Shown: positions 35,341 to 47,659, counted from the first letter of the stretch. The stretch is 64,000 bases of DNA from Emydura subglobosa (GCA_007922225.1 ML680086.1:5138259-5202258); one strand, 5' to 3'. Numbers and translations are program-made. The notes: a model not told the origin generated them from the letters alone.

Positions 35341-38126
35341 AGTTTTGTGCAGCCTTTTCTGGGGCCTCGAGTTCTGCAACAAGGTGTTTTTATCCTTCCA
35401 GTGGTGGCGGCATCATAACATTATTAGGAGGCAATTTTAAAGATAGGCTCACTAATCCTGTATAAAGACCATATAGGCAGTTAGATCCTGGAGAAAGGTT
35501 TATTTGGGGCATAATTCTTCTGTGTATACCACCATGGAGAATCTATTTACAGCCTTTATCTCACCAACTGAAATCGTTACTTAGGTGTAGTTCCTGCCTA
35601 CAGGATAAACCCACCCTAGCAAACAAGACTATTCCATGGTGTCAGGACATTAGTCATTCTCCTAGACAAGTCCTTCTAGCACAACTCTGGCTTGCTAGTC
35701 TTTCAAAGGGCCCCAGACCATTTTGCTGCCCCATTCCCAATGAAGACAACTTGGACTGGATCTCACTTGTTCTGTAAGCTGCTATTCTCATGGTGCATGG
35801 CATGGCGTGGAAACTACCCATGCTGAGCTATTGCATGCTTTGTTTGGTCACATCTTTGTAGTCAAAGCTACTGTTGAATTGTATGCATGGGCTGCTGGCA
35901 GAACCTTGGGCCTTTGCATGCTACCAACAAACGTCACATAGCACCTCATGTCGGAGCACCCTGAAATTACACATTCCTGGCATTTTCTTTAAATGGAGAA
36001 GGTACCTAAAGTATTTCCCTTTCTAGCTCATTTCTTAAGTGTAGTCTGTAGTATTCAGCAATAAAGTTTGTGCTAGGAACACACTATTTCCTTCACATTT
36101 TAATGGACCTTTTATCACTTGACTTGGGGGTGACAGTCTGTTAGTTAATACTGTGCAAGTTTCTTCCCACCGTGGTCAACCCAAAGGAAACTGCTTTTCA
36201 TTTTTCCCCATAGTAAATCCATACATACATAGAAGGTATTGATTGAGATGAACTATCTGAGCATTAAAATTCTTCATTTTTACTCCAAACATCCTCCACT
36301 ATGCCACACCCAGAATTCTAATTCTTTGTTTTTTCAGATGTCCTAGATGGACGGATTCCCAAGAGCAAATGGGAACAGACCTGAAATCCTTTAATTGAAA
36401 TTAACCCTAACTTGTTCTCCCCTTCCTCACCAGGCATTCTCTGCTGAGGAATCCCAAGACAGCCATTAGGACTTTTTAACAAAATGCTTAACTTTTATTA
36501 AATCGAGGGGAAAGATTCCCTTGGGAAAGCCCAGCAGCAGTCCAACCCTGTATAAAAGCCAGCACACTTCCAACTAGCAGCACTCAACCTGCTCATTTGC
36601 ATAACTATCTCCAGGGAGGGGCCTTCAGATGTGGGCAGGTTTGCACTCATCCACCTGCCTCCCAGAACTCAATAGGTGCATAACTATCTCCAGAGGTAAA
36701 AGGAGGAGGCTGAACACTGGCTGCATCAACCTATCATCTTTTATGTTCCCAGGCACATCCAGCAGATAGGAACACAGACACTGACATGTGCTGCAGGTTA
36801 GCCCAGGTGCAGAGACTCTGAGATCATTAAGAAGTGGATTACTGGATGAATACCTTGTGCAAAGCTCACATCCCTTCGGGAATACCATACACAACAAGCC
36901 TTTGTGTTGCTCTGCTCTGAATTCCCTCTAGTTTGTGTACCTTTTTCTGGTGTGAAACCCAGAACTAAGAACAGTATTCTAGAGATCATCCCACTGGCGC
37001 ACTGAAAGTGGCCTGTTATCCTCTGCTACGTGATATAGAGCCAGTGCATTAGCAGTTCAAAAGAAAAAAAAAGTCACACTGGCTTTTTTTAAAATCACTA
37101 AATGTCATTGCAAACTCCCATCTCATTTGCGGCGCACTAGCCCTCCTATGTCTTCTCTAGTATTATTGGTACCATCCCTGTCTCCATCACTTCTTACCTG
37201 AGACTTTTAAAATACATTAATGAGTAATAAATGCACCCTGAAGACAGCCACGGTGCTTCCAGGTCTCTCTCACCCACTGAATACCTGGGCTTTGGCTGAC
37301 TCATCCCAGGCTGTATTAACCGGCAGCTTGCAGAGTATGGAATTGTGTGTGCCTCACACAGCATAGCAGGTGCTGGCAGTGATGCTCATCTGGCTCAGGT
37401 CACTAAACAGAGGTGTAGCTGTGTCTGGGACTCCCAGAAGGAGATCTGAATAGCTCTCACACTGTGCTGATCACATTCCTGCCTGGTGCCATCTCTCACC
37501 ACTCTGCTGCATGCTGCTGCTGGCTCCCAGGAACGTCATTAGTTAGACAAACCCAGCTCCCATCACCTGCGGTGTAACAAAGGGACCATCACACAAGCAC
37601 CCCCTCATGATTGGGTGGGGGCCCTCTGCATGCCTTGCTCCTATTTTCCCCTTCTTTGGAGCTCCTTAAACAACCCCCATCCCTCATCAAACACTACCTT
37701 AGTGATTTGCAAAAGCTCAAGGCTCACCCTACTCATCCACACCCACACAAAGATAAAATACATTTTCTACCCGGCCTTAAACTGGTCACTGCCCCTTGTC
37801 TCTGAAGTTGGGTCACAGTCACCTTCCCCACCACCGTTCTTCAGGCAACACTCTAGCTGTGAGCTCCTCTGACCCTTTATAGCCCAGGTGCAGTGCCTGC
37901 TCCCCAATTAGCTCATCTGGGAGCACTTGCTCTGGCACAGGGGGAGCGGGACCTATTTTTAATCACAGGTGGTGACTGGAGCCTTGATGGTGTGTCACAT
38001 GCATGCATTCTTCATTCAAACTGGAAACTGTCAGATTTAACCCTGTGGCTAGATAAATGGATTATATTCAGACTAGTGTTCTCTGCGCTGTGCAGGCTTA
38101 CGGCTCAGGGTTGGTCATGTGATAGC
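35341..38126. other. Mostly unassigned; possible decayed CR1 near 36860-37220
   Basis: Around 36930-37100 the plus strand has TGTGAAACCCAGAACTAAGA and CAGTATTCTAGAGATCATCC, resembling the minus strand of a CR1 coding end, but too decayed to be sure. GCATAACTATCTCCAG occurs twice (about 36599 and 36676). I found nothing else to support. Confidence 0.3.
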
Positions 38127-38280
38127 TGTGCAGTGGTTAGGGTCAAAGGTTGGGTGACAGGACTTCTGGCTTATGTTCCCAGCTGTGCTAGTGATTTGCT
38201 GTTACACTTTGGGCAAGTCTCTTAACCTCTGTGCCTCAGTTTACTCATCTGTAATAGGGAGTACTACTAGCCCGAAGGGT
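38127..38280 (+). mobile_element. MIR SINE
   Basis: CAGTGGTTAGGGTC at the tRNA-related start, then TTGGGCAAGTCTCTTAACCT and GTGCCTCAGTTTACTCATCT, follow the MIR consensus order on the plus strand. Confidence 0.85.
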
Positions 38281-38924
38281 GAGACAGAGGGCACAAGCTG
38301 GCCCTGAACTACATATTACTTAACAAGAAGATACTAAATAATCCAGTTGCTTAATAAAACCAAACACTGCATAATTCAGGAACCTGATGTTAATAACTGA
38401 GTACTGCTACAGATTATTTGTAGAATGGCCAAATCCTTTCACAGTTGCTGAGAAATTAAATGCCTTTAAATACTTTGTTTGCTTCGCCGTTAAGATGGCC
38501 ATTAGAGTAATTCACTGTACAATGCCTGTAAGTAAGCCAGGAATCCAACCAATGAGCGTGTCACAAAGCTCAGTGTCCAAGTGCATTTACAAAGGTGTCT
38601 GCAGCAGTAGCCATCATGTACTCCTCTGGCTTCTCAAATCCTTTAAATCACAAATTAGCCCCATTAATCAAGTTCTGGCAGCTCCTTGCCCATTGGCCCT
38701 AGGTGAAATTCTGCCTCAGCCTGCCCCCTCCATGGGCCCTGTAAATCTGTGATAGAGATCATCCTCGAATCGAGGAATTGTGAGAGGCCCTGGAGGTGCT
38801 GGACTCTTGGCTCTCTCAAGAGTGTGTTCCAGGCCCATGTCCCCACTGCCTGATATGGGTATCACACAGCTTATTTCTGCTTCTGGGAGAAACAATCAGC
38901 CAAGGCGTGCGGTTGCTCACATAG
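38281..38924. other. Unassigned sequence
   Basis: No feature recognised. Confidence 0.3.
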
Positions 38925-39212
38925 GCATGTCTATGCTGCAGCTGGGTGTGTAACTTCTGGCTCAGGTAGACATGCTCACGCTAGCTCTGATCAAGCTAGT
39001 GTGCTGAAAATAGCAATTTAACTGCAGTGGCACGGGCTAGCCACCCGAGTACATGCCCAGAGAGTCAGATAGGATGGTACTGGGTTGGCTAGCCCATGCT
39101 GCTACTTGTGGCAGCTACATTACTATTTTTAGCGCAGTAGCTTGATCAAACGTAGCACATGTATGTATACCCAAGCTGAAAATTATACCCCACACTGCAG
39201 GTTAGATGTACT
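38925..39212. mobile_element. Fold-back MITE with long inverted arms
   Basis: The left arm (38925-39060) has GCTAGCTCTGATCAAGCTAG, AAAATAGCAATTTAACTGCA and CACGGGCTAGCCACC. The right arm (39075-39212) gives the inverse: GGCTAGCCCATGCTG, ACTATTTTTAGCGCAGTAGC and TTGATCAAACGTAGC, ending near CACACTGCAGGTTAGATGTA. The two arms of about 130 bases could pair into one long hairpin. No ORF. The TGTCTA-type ends resemble the MITEs at 32583 and 58976. Confidence 0.7.
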
Positions 39213-39835
39213 CTCAGAAGTATAATCCTATGGCATTTTATACTCAGAGTCGTAAGAGTTCCTAAATATCAGAGCTGACCATGTTCAGTTTAAGTTGATG
39301 GGATGGCCCTCTTTATACCCCCGTTGTAGAAAGGCACATAGAGGTGCAGAACTGGGCTGTGCAAGGGAAAGGAAGAGTGGAGAGGTGGATTTGAGAGTCA
39401 CTGGCATAGAGATGGTCATTGAACTCATGTGAATGCATGAAGTCTCCCAAGGGATGGATGGAGGGCATCAGTAACTACCAGCATTTTGTCCTTTGCGGCA
39501 GGGTTGCACATGTGGGCCAAGACAGAATTAATCTCATGACTCATTGCACCTCTCGGGGAGCTTGTTGGCAGCCAGGACCGGACAGCCTCTTTCATTGTTG
39601 TTTAAAGTGTGCATTTTTACTGCTGCTCAGAAGCCCAAAGCCCAAACCAGTGGCATAGATTTTCCAAATACTCCTCCCCAGTCCAGCCCTTTGAGCTGCA
39701 AGCAGCACTGAGAAGTTTCAGCTAAAAAGGGCCATGTCTGACTTCTTTGCACACTACTGAAAGGGAGAGGCATAGACTGGAACCACTCATCCATCTTTGC
39801 TATGACATTTGCAGCTTGCCCCCCACAATCTGCTA
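39213..39835. other. Unassigned sequence
   Basis: No feature recognised before the target duplication of the solo LTR. Confidence 0.3.
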
Positions 39836-39840
39836 AGCCC

Positions 39841-40540
39841 TGTCACAGGGACCACTCACTGCTAGGGGCACCTCCTCCTGGCCAATCTGGGGTGCCCAAG
39901 TCCAAGTCCAGGGCCCCCGTCTGCTGCTCCTCTCAGTCTCTGGGCACTCATTTTTCATGGCTTGGTCCTCTGGCCAGGTCACTATGCCTGTTTCCCCCTT
40001 CCAGGCTATCAAAGTCTTTCCTCCTTACCCATCTCAGACAGTCTCCTCATTCACTGCCCCATGGTGCCACTTCCCCAATGGCTGACAGGGGAACCCAGGC
40101 CTGCCTCTACTCCAGTTTTCGACTCAGAGACCCTCTAGTCAGCAACCAAAGTCTGGTCCCTCCTGGACGTTAATGCCTTCCCCCTGAGCCATGTCCCACC
40201 TTCGGGCTTCCCACCTTCCCCCCCCGCCCCCCCATCTCTGGGTTTGCCAGCCTCTCGACTCCCTCCTCTCAGGGAGTAACTGTAGGCGACCCTAGTTCCG
40301 TAGCCTCCAACTTCTCCCATTTTCCCAGGGAGTGACTGCAGTCCACTTTCCTGCAGCCCTCAGCCTCCTGTCATTACAGACCCAGCCCAGCTCCTTCCTC
40401 CTCAGCTGTGCCCCCTCATTCAGTCAGGGGTTCACTTCAGCCACCTGATTCCCCTCAGCTGTGGCCTGGCTGGTTAATTGGCCCCTTCTTGGCCTACATT
40501 AACCCCTTCAGGGCAAATGAGGGGAGGACACCCCATTGCA
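39841..40540. mobile_element. Solo LTR with perfect 5-bp target duplication
   Basis: The unit starts TGTCACAGGG and ends CCCCATTGCA, so it has TG and CA termini. It is flanked by AGCCC at 39836-39840 and again at 40541-40545. Exactly 700 bp, C-rich on the plus strand, no coding sequence. This is what homologous recombination between the LTRs of an integrated element leaves behind. Orientation and family are undecided because I see no clear TATA box or AATAAA. Confidence 0.75.
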
Positions 40541-40545
40541 AGCCC

Positions 40546-42779
40546 CATTCCTAGTTAGCCTCAAATGCCTGTGCCTCTTCTCTCCCTCTCCTTTTTGAGC
40601 TGCCAGTGAGATCAGAATACTTAACTAGTGACACAATCATCACCAAGGCACCAGCGTGTGATGTCACAGCCTAATGTCATGACACCACAGCAGAATGGGA
40701 AGTTGGGTGAGGAGAGAGAAATGGGCAGCTTCAGACACAAGGAACCTAAAGTAGCAGCCAAGGCCCAGGGTCGATGCAGCCTGCTTGGCTGCAGATCGGT
40801 GGCTGAGCTTTAGGCAGCTGCCCTGGCCACAGCGGGGCAGTTTCTTACCAAGCCCCACTCCCTCTGCTATCAACTCTGCACAGTTCAATTACAGGGCCAA
40901 GGACCTCAGGGACTCCCTGCCTCTCTAGTCCATCTGCACATAACCAGTGAACCAGGGGTTAATCCATACCACGCACACCAGCATGGTAGGCTGAGGCCTG
41001 TGAACTGACTGATTGGCAAGGCCTGGCTGCATGGCTAGGGGCACAAGAACGGGCTGAGCCCCAGGCTAGGGAATTCTGTTTCTTTTCTGTTTAGGTTAAA
41101 TTACTTTTTTCTGTTGCACATATAAGCCCTGAGGATTTTTTTGCTGACGCTGTATTTCATCTGCTGAGTCATTCCTCCGGTCTACAGGGACCTAGAAAGA
41201 GAGAGCACTGGCTGCTTGCCAACAGGCATTCTGTCTGATGGGAAAGAGGAGCAAGATTTCAGGCTCCAGTGACTTTAATCTCTGCTGTTGAATGGACAAT
41301 GGGGACAGAGAGGCAGGAAGGTGTTACATATGCCAACCACACAGGATGTGCAATGGGAGGAGATGGCTTTAGCTTTAACATGAAGTGGATCTTGTTCAGA
41401 AACAGTGTACAAGGGACAAACACACACAGCATATGGTGGGAGACAGATATGCTGGAATAGTTGGACCTAAAGTGAACCAGCTTGTCTACGAAAGCAATGA
41501 CTGTTTCTATAAATAGCATGTAAAAGCAGAACAGTGTAAAAGTGCATTTATCTCTGCCTGAGGCATGGACATCAGAAAAGGTTGGAGCTTTATATCACAC
41601 TGGAGTCATGCATAAAGGGCTATCAGCAATTGCACACAATGCTAGCAGTGAAGCTGGCTGCTTTGTGCTATTCCATAGTATTGTGATTTCATGTTCCTGA
41701 GCCACATCACTCCACACCTTAGGTTATTTGTGTGTGTGGCACTATCTGTACAACTCCTAGCACTACAGCGGGGCGAGGGGCCTTGTCCAGGGGTACAGAG
41801 GGATCTCTTCTTCATTTGCAGGTAGATTTTGTTTAACTCAGGCATATCTGGACTATATCCACCCATTTTAACTGAGGGTTGACTTGGTACTATGGATATT
41901 GGTTATTTCAGCACATCCCACTCTCATTAAGAAGATAGGCCTTTTTCCTCCATGGTCATGGTGTAGGGATAGTTGGAAAACAAACATGACATTTTCAGCA
42001 AGGGCCCTTCTTTCCAATTCCCTTTATGCTACATTGGAAACTAAGTCCCGTAACCTAATGCAGTAAGAGTCCTTGTTCAGGCAGACTTAGGAACATCTCC
42101 AGGAAACTATTTTCTCCAAGAGTTGAATATGGCCACTTTAATATTCATCTTCATTTGGGTGAGTGTGATAGTGTAAATTGCACTGCCAGGGAGTTTGTGC
42201 AAAAATCTGAGACAGTAGCATGGACAGCACAATTGGAGTGAGACGTATTATTATATAAGGCAATATTGGACACAGCCATTAGATAGCACCATGGTTTCTG
42301 ATCAGATTATTTATAGCAAGAACTCCTTAGGAAAATATTAGAGAACGAAAAGGAGAGAAGTCAGCTGTGTGTGATGCTACAGCTACTCCTGGCGATGTCT
42401 GCAAATAACAGCCTCAGATTCTGCGTTGAGTTTTCTTTAGTATAGGAACGAGATGAGTTGTTCCAATGACTGCTTCTAATTAAAAAGACAGCAAATCACT
42501 CAGGGCCAGACTGCCACTTTCACTAAGCCTCAGTTTCCTTCAGAGTGTTCCATAGGACTTGTTACGGTTCAGGACAACTGCACTCATATTTCCCCCTTGT
42601 AGTCTAACCATGGCACCCCTTCTACACTCCTGGCTTCTCAACCATCACCTATCTTGGGCAAAGACCCACATCTCTTCCTCCTGATCAGGGTTTTTGCAGG
42701 CTGCACTGTTCCCTCCTACAACATGAATTCCCCAGCAAGTCAGATGGCCTACAAGGCCAGCATCTATGCTTTACTTTCT
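40546..42779. other. Unassigned sequence
   Basis: No gene, RNA or repeat that I can support across this stretch. Confidence 0.3.
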
Positions 42780-42787
42780 CTCTAAAC

Positions 42788-43076
42788 TAGCGGTTCTCAA
42801 CTGGTGGTACGCGTACCACTGGTGGTACTTACGAGAAGGCTGGGTGGTACGTGAGCCGTACCGCACCGCCAAATCCACCGCCGGCAGTGTCCTCCCACCC
42901 TCCCCTGCAAAACCCTGCCGCCAAAAAGGGGCAAATGGCGGAAGGGTTTTGGCGGAGGGCATTGTTTCTCCCATGTAACCCTACGCAAGTCCCTCCCCGC
43001 CGCCGCAAGTCCCCCCCTCCCCTTTTTTTTCCCCCCCCAAGTGGTACTTGGGGAAAAAAAAGGTTGAGACCCACTG
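42788..43076. mobile_element. hAT-type MITE with perfect 8-bp target duplication
   Basis: The ends are TAGCGGTTCTCAAC and GTTGAGACCCACTG, flanked by CTCTAAAC at 42780-42787 and 43077-43084. An exact 8-bp duplication with these ends is diagnostic of hAT. The unit is 289 bp and has an internal palindrome around GGTGGTACGCGTACCACTGG and a GC-rich middle. No transposase. The unchanged duplication suggests it is younger than the 19.4-kb copy. Confidence 0.9.
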
Positions 43077-43333
43077 CTCTAAACAGTGTAAATGTCACAG
43101 GTATAAGTGACCACACAGTTCTTTCTAAGCACGCACATTTATTCTTAAGGTAAAATAATAAAAGAACCTACACACTGGCTAACAAGTTCACCACAGATCA
43201 TCCCCAACTCCAGCAAGGGCACTGGTAACAAGCAGTCCAAAAGATACTTTATTTAACAAAATCTCCCTAAGAGTTTGCAGAAACTTGCCCTGTCTGTCAC
43301 AGAATTATCCCAACATTATTCAGCATGAGCTAG

Positions 43334-43845
43334 TGTTGCAGGATGGGGCCCTGTAAAGGTCCCCTGGGGTGGGCGGGGCCAGCGGCCTTCACTCACCGTC
43401 AATCTCTGAGGGAGGTCACACCTCCTGCTGCCTGTACCCTGGGGGGAGTTCGAACAAAAAGGGGGACAGTTTCCAGCCCTTAGTGGGGTGAGCAAACAGT
43501 TTTAGGCCCCGGGCCTTAGGCCAGGTGGGCCAAGCAAATGGGAACAGTCACTAGCCCTCTGTACGGTGAGCAAGCAGTTCAAGGCCCCAGCACTCAGACA
43601 ATCTCTAGCCCACAGCAGACCGAGGAAACAGTCCAAGCCTGGCCCTTAGGCAGGGCAGGGCAGGCAGCAGGGAAACAGTCTCTGGCCCTTAGCTCCTAGA
43701 TCGGTGTAGGAAGGGGGGGAAGGGGATGCAGGCCCACCTGACTCCACTGCATCCCAGCCCAGCGCCCTGGCAGTGATGGGTTGTCCCATCACTGGGTCGT
43801 CCTGTAACTGGGTCAGCAGGGCTCGCACTGACTCAGCTACATGCC
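43334..43845 (-). repeat. 3' LTR, distal part
   Basis: On the minus strand it contains CAGTGGAGTCAGGTGGGCCT, shared with the solo LTR near 34850. Five diverged units of the type AAGGGCCAG...ACTGTTTCC follow, a short tandem array inside the LTR. The CA end lies at 43334. Confidence 0.65.
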
Positions 43846-45945
43846 ATAGAATCATAAAATATTAGAGTTGGAAGGGATCTCAGAGGTCATCTAGTCCAAC
43901 CCCCTACTCAAAGCAGGACTAACCTCAGCTATATCATCCCAGCCAGGGCTTTGTCAAGCCTCAGCTTAAAAACTTCTAAAGATGGAGATTCCACCACCTC
44001 CCTAGGTAACCCATTCCAACGCTTCACCACCCTCCTAGTGAAAAACTTTTTCCTAATGTCCAACCTAGACCTCCCCCAACTGCTACTTGAGACCATTGCT
44101 CCTTGTTCTGTCATCTGCCACCACCGAGAACAGCCTAGCCCCAAACTCCCTGGAACCTGCTTTCAGGTAGTTAAAGGCTGCTATCAAATCCCCCCTCATT
44201 CTTCTCTTTTGCAGACTAAACAAGCCCAGTTCCCTTAGCCTCTCCTCATAAGTCCTGTGCTGCAGCCCCCTAATCATTTTTGTTGTCCTCCACTGGACTC
44301 TCTCCAACTTCTCCACATCCTTTTTGTAGGTGGGGGGAGGGGGGGGGCAAAACTGGACACAATATTCTAAATGCGGCCTCACCAATGCCGAATAGAGGGG
44401 AATAATCACTTCCCATGACCTGCTGGCAATGCTCCTCCTAATGCAGCCCAATATGCTATTAGCCTTCTTGGCAACCAGGGCACACTGCTGACTCATATCC
44501 AGCTTTTTATCCACTGTTACCCCCGGGTCCTTTTCTGCAGAGCGGCTGCCCAGCTCATCGGTCCCCAGTCTATAGCTGTGCATGGGATTCTTCCTTCCTA
44601 AGTGGAGGACTCTGCACTTTTCTTTGTTGAACCTCAGACTTCTTTTGGCCCAATCCATCAGTTTGTTTAGGTCCTTCTGTATCCTATCCCTACCTTCCAG
44701 GTTATCTACCACTCCCCCCAGCTTAGTGTCATCTGCACCCTCAGCAAGTTTGTGATCTACCCCATCCTCCAGATCGTTAATGAAGATGTTGAACAAAACC
44801 GGCCCCAGGACTGGCCCCTGGGGCACTCTGCTTGTGACCGGTTGCCAGCTAGATACGGAACCATTGATCACTACTCGTTGAGCCCTATACTCTAGCCAGT
44901 TCTCTATCCATTTTATAGTCCATTCATCCAACCCATACTTCTTTAACTTGCTGATAAGAATACTGTGAGAGACAGTATCAAAAGCTTTGCTGAAGTCAAG
45001 GTATATCACATCCACCGCCTTCCCTACATCCACAGAGCCAGTCACGTCATCATAGAAAGCAATCAGGTTGGTCAGGCATGACTTTCCCTTGGTGAATCCA
45101 TGTTGACTGTTCCTGATCACCTTCCTCTCTTCCAAGTGCCTTAAAATGGAATCCTTGAGGACCTGCTCCATGATTTTTCCAGGAATTGAAGTGAGGCTGA
45201 CCGGTCTGTAGTTCCCTGGATCCTCTTTCCTCCCTTTTTTTGAAGATGGGCACTATATTTGCTTTTTTCCAGTCCTCAGGGACCTCCCCCAATTACCACA
45301 AGCTTTCAAAGATAATAGCCAATGGCTCTGAAATCACCTCAGCCAATTCCCTCAGCACCCTCAGGTGCATTGCATCCGGCCCCACGGACTTGTGTATGTC
45401 CAATCTTTCTAAATAGTCTTGGACCTGTTCCTTCAGCACTGCGGGATGTTCGCCTCTTCCCATTCTGTGCCACCCAATGAAGCAGTCTGGGAGCTGATCT
45501 TGTCTGTGAAGACAGAGGCAAAAAAGGCATTGAGTACCTCAGCTTTCTCCACATCCTCTGTCACTAGGTTGCCTCCCTCATTCTTTAAGAGACCCACACT
45601 TTCCCTAATCTTCCTCTTGTTGGCAACATACCTGTAGAAACCCTTCTTGTTCCCCTTCATGTCCCTTGCTAGCTGTAACTCCAATTGTGCTTTGGCCTTC
45701 CTGATTTCATTCCTGCATGTTCGAGCAGTATTTTTATAATCCTCCCTAGTCATCTGACCAAGCTTCCACTTCTTGTAAGCTTCTTTTTTGTGTTTAAGTT
45801 CGCCAAAGACTTCTTTGTTAAGCCAAGCTGGGCGCCTACCATATTTGCTATTCTTTCTGCACATCGGGATGGTTTTCTCCTGTGCCCTCAATAAGGTTTC
45901 TTTAAAATACAGATGGCTCCCTTGGGCTCCTTCCTTCCCCCCTTT
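43846..45945 (-). mobile_element. CR1 LINE (copy B), inserted in an LTR
   Basis: This is the best preserved CR1 here. On the minus strand 45890-45433 encodes the linker after the endonuclease (RPAWLNKEVFGELKHKKEAY, then VTEDVEKAEVLNAFFASVF). Then 45290-44083 gives the reverse transcriptase: [26 protein letters not shown], [30 protein letters not shown]. The YADD box reads GADD ([10 protein letters not shown]), so the usual aromatic residue is replaced. The 3' end has GATGACCTCTGAGATCCC and a terminal TTTATGATTCTATGG. A one-base shift near 45240 in a poly(A/T) run splits the frame. Sequence upstream of about 45950 is missing. Confidence 0.9.
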
Positions 45946-46370
45946 CCCTAGAGTATCTGGTCCCTTGAGTCACTCCTCATTTCCTTGGGATACTCTGCCC
46001 GAGGGAAGTTCCAAAATCCTTCAGCCTCGTTGCTCGATGGCAGGTCTGGGAACTCTTCAGAGCCATCAGCAGAGGGCAGCTCCTTCAGGTCACAAGAGCC
46101 AGGAGTCTCCTCCAGCTCACCAGGCTCAGGTAGCTCCTTCAGATCCTCAGGGCCCCAGGCAGTTGGCAGCTCCAGCAGCTTCTCCTCTGGGTAATGGTCT
46201 GGTTTTGGTTCTGGTCCATGCCCCGGCACCAAGGGAGAAACGTCCTTCTCCCTTGACCGCCTTCCCCTTACTGAGCAGGAAGGCCTGCCTTTTATACTTC
46301 CTGCAGCACGTTTCCGCTTCCAGTCAGGTGGGGTTGTATTCCTGGGCTCCAACCTCCCGGCTACCCGTTC
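45946..46370 (-). repeat. 3' LTR, proximal part with TATA box
   Basis: The minus strand has GAAGTATAAAAGGCAGG near 46300-46284, a plausible LTR core promoter, then a GAGCTGCC/GAAGGAGCTGCC-rich stretch that gives an acidic EELP-like open frame. The solo LTR at 34.1 kb shares both. The open frame is probably non-coding LTR sequence. Confidence 0.6.
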
Positions 46371-46381
46371 CCCCCCCCCCA
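46371..46381 (-). other. Polypurine tract candidate
   Basis: An unbroken run of eleven G on the minus strand lies between the RNase H end and the LTR, where the plus-strand primer is expected. The LTR start just after it is not a clear TG. Confidence 0.5.
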
Positions 46382-46389
46382 CCGCCTTA

Positions 46390-47655
46390 AGTCCAACTCC
46401 CAGTCTTTGGGGCTGGTCTGGTCTGCTTCTCCAAGGCGTGACAGCATGTCTGCCTTATCATGCTGCTGACCAGCCTGATGCCGTACTGTAAAGGCAAAGG
46501 GCTGCAGCGCCAGATACCAGTGCATCAGATGGGCATTGGTGTCTTTCATCTGGTGTAGCCATTTGAGGGCTGCGTGGTCAGTCACCACCATGAAGGGACT
46601 TCCGAGGAGGTTGTAGCGAAGTGCCTCCACCGCCCACTTCACAGGCAGTGCTTCCTTCTCAACCACGGAATATCTTTGCTCCCTTGGGAATAACTTCCGG
46701 CTGATGTACAGCACGGGGTGTTCCTCCCTGTGAATATCCTGGGATAGGACTGCGCCCAAGCTCACAGTGGAAGCATGCATCTGGATGATGAAGCCCTGAT
46801 CCAAGTCTGGGCTGTACAGTATGGGCTCCTGACAGAGCACGTCTTTTAGTATCGTATGTGCACCAGCTGGGTCTTGGTCAACAGATTTGTCTGAGGGGCC
46901 GCGGTGGTGGTGAAGTCGGGGATGAACTGCCAATAATATCCCAACAGCCCCAGGAATTGTCCGACTTGTCACTTTGTGGCCTGGGTGGGTTGTTCCTGGA
47001 TAGCCTGTACCTTTCCGATGAGGGGTCATACCACTCCTAATCCCAGTGTGTAACCGAGGTACATGGTTTCCCCACCACCCAATGCGGCACTCAGGCTGGC
47101 TTCCTGAAAGGCTCTCAGTACAGCTGCGATGTGGTTGAGGTGGTCCTCCCAGTGATCCAGTCATCCAGGTAAGCAGCCGCATATTCCACATGGGGCTGCA
47201 GGAATCAGTTCATCAGCCACTGGAAAGTTGCAGGTTCCATGGGGATCTGCCAGTACCCCTTTGTCAAGTCGAGGGTCAAGATGAACTCCTCGAGCGCCTC
47301 TGGGAGGCTCAGTACATCAACCCGTGGCATGGGGTAGGCATCAAACCTGGATATCAAGTTGACCCTCTGAAAATCAATGCAGAATCAGCGGGACCTGTCT
47401 GGCTTGGGGACCAAGACCACAGGGTTGCGCCACTCACTTGTCAAGGGCTCAATCACTCCAAGGTCCAGCATTTTTTGGACCTCCTGGTCGATGGCCTCCC
47501 GCACAGACCACCTCCCCGAGGTTTGTCTGGATCTGATGGTGGACTAGGGTGGTCCGACCCGGCATTGCAGTGAAGGTCTTGGGAAAGGTCTCCAAAAGGC
47601 GTCGGGTCTGCTTCAGTTGTCTCTCGGTGAGGGTATCACTGAGTAGGGGTTCCTG
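46390..47655 (-). pseudogene. Reverse transcriptase and RNase H of the Gmr1-like element
   Basis: The reverse transcriptase reads AIDQEVQKMLDLGVIEP, WRNPVVLVPKPD, a stop, FCIDFQRVN, DAYPMPRVD and LDLTKGYWQIP on the minus strand. It then jumps to PATFQWLMN and YAAAYLDD, so about 35 residues between WQIP and PATFQ are deleted. The catalytic YLDD is kept. After shifts, RNase H reads ILYSPDLDQGFIIQMHAS, where the usual Asp of DAS is His, then GAVLSQ, VVEKEALPVKWAVEALRYNL, VVTDHAALKWL and DKADMLSRL. The domain copied element RNA and removed the RNA strand; this copy cannot. Confidence 0.85.
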
Positions 47656-47659
47656 GAGA

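Noticed and set aside
36599..36692. Two copies of GCATAACTATCTCCAG 77 bases apart as a CRISPR-like array
   Set aside because: There are only two units and a vertebrate context; at most a small local duplication.
45948..46382. An acidic, Leu/Pro-rich minus-strand protein
   Set aside because: The stretch is shared with a solo LTR at 34 kb and follows a TATA box; it is better explained as LTR sequence.
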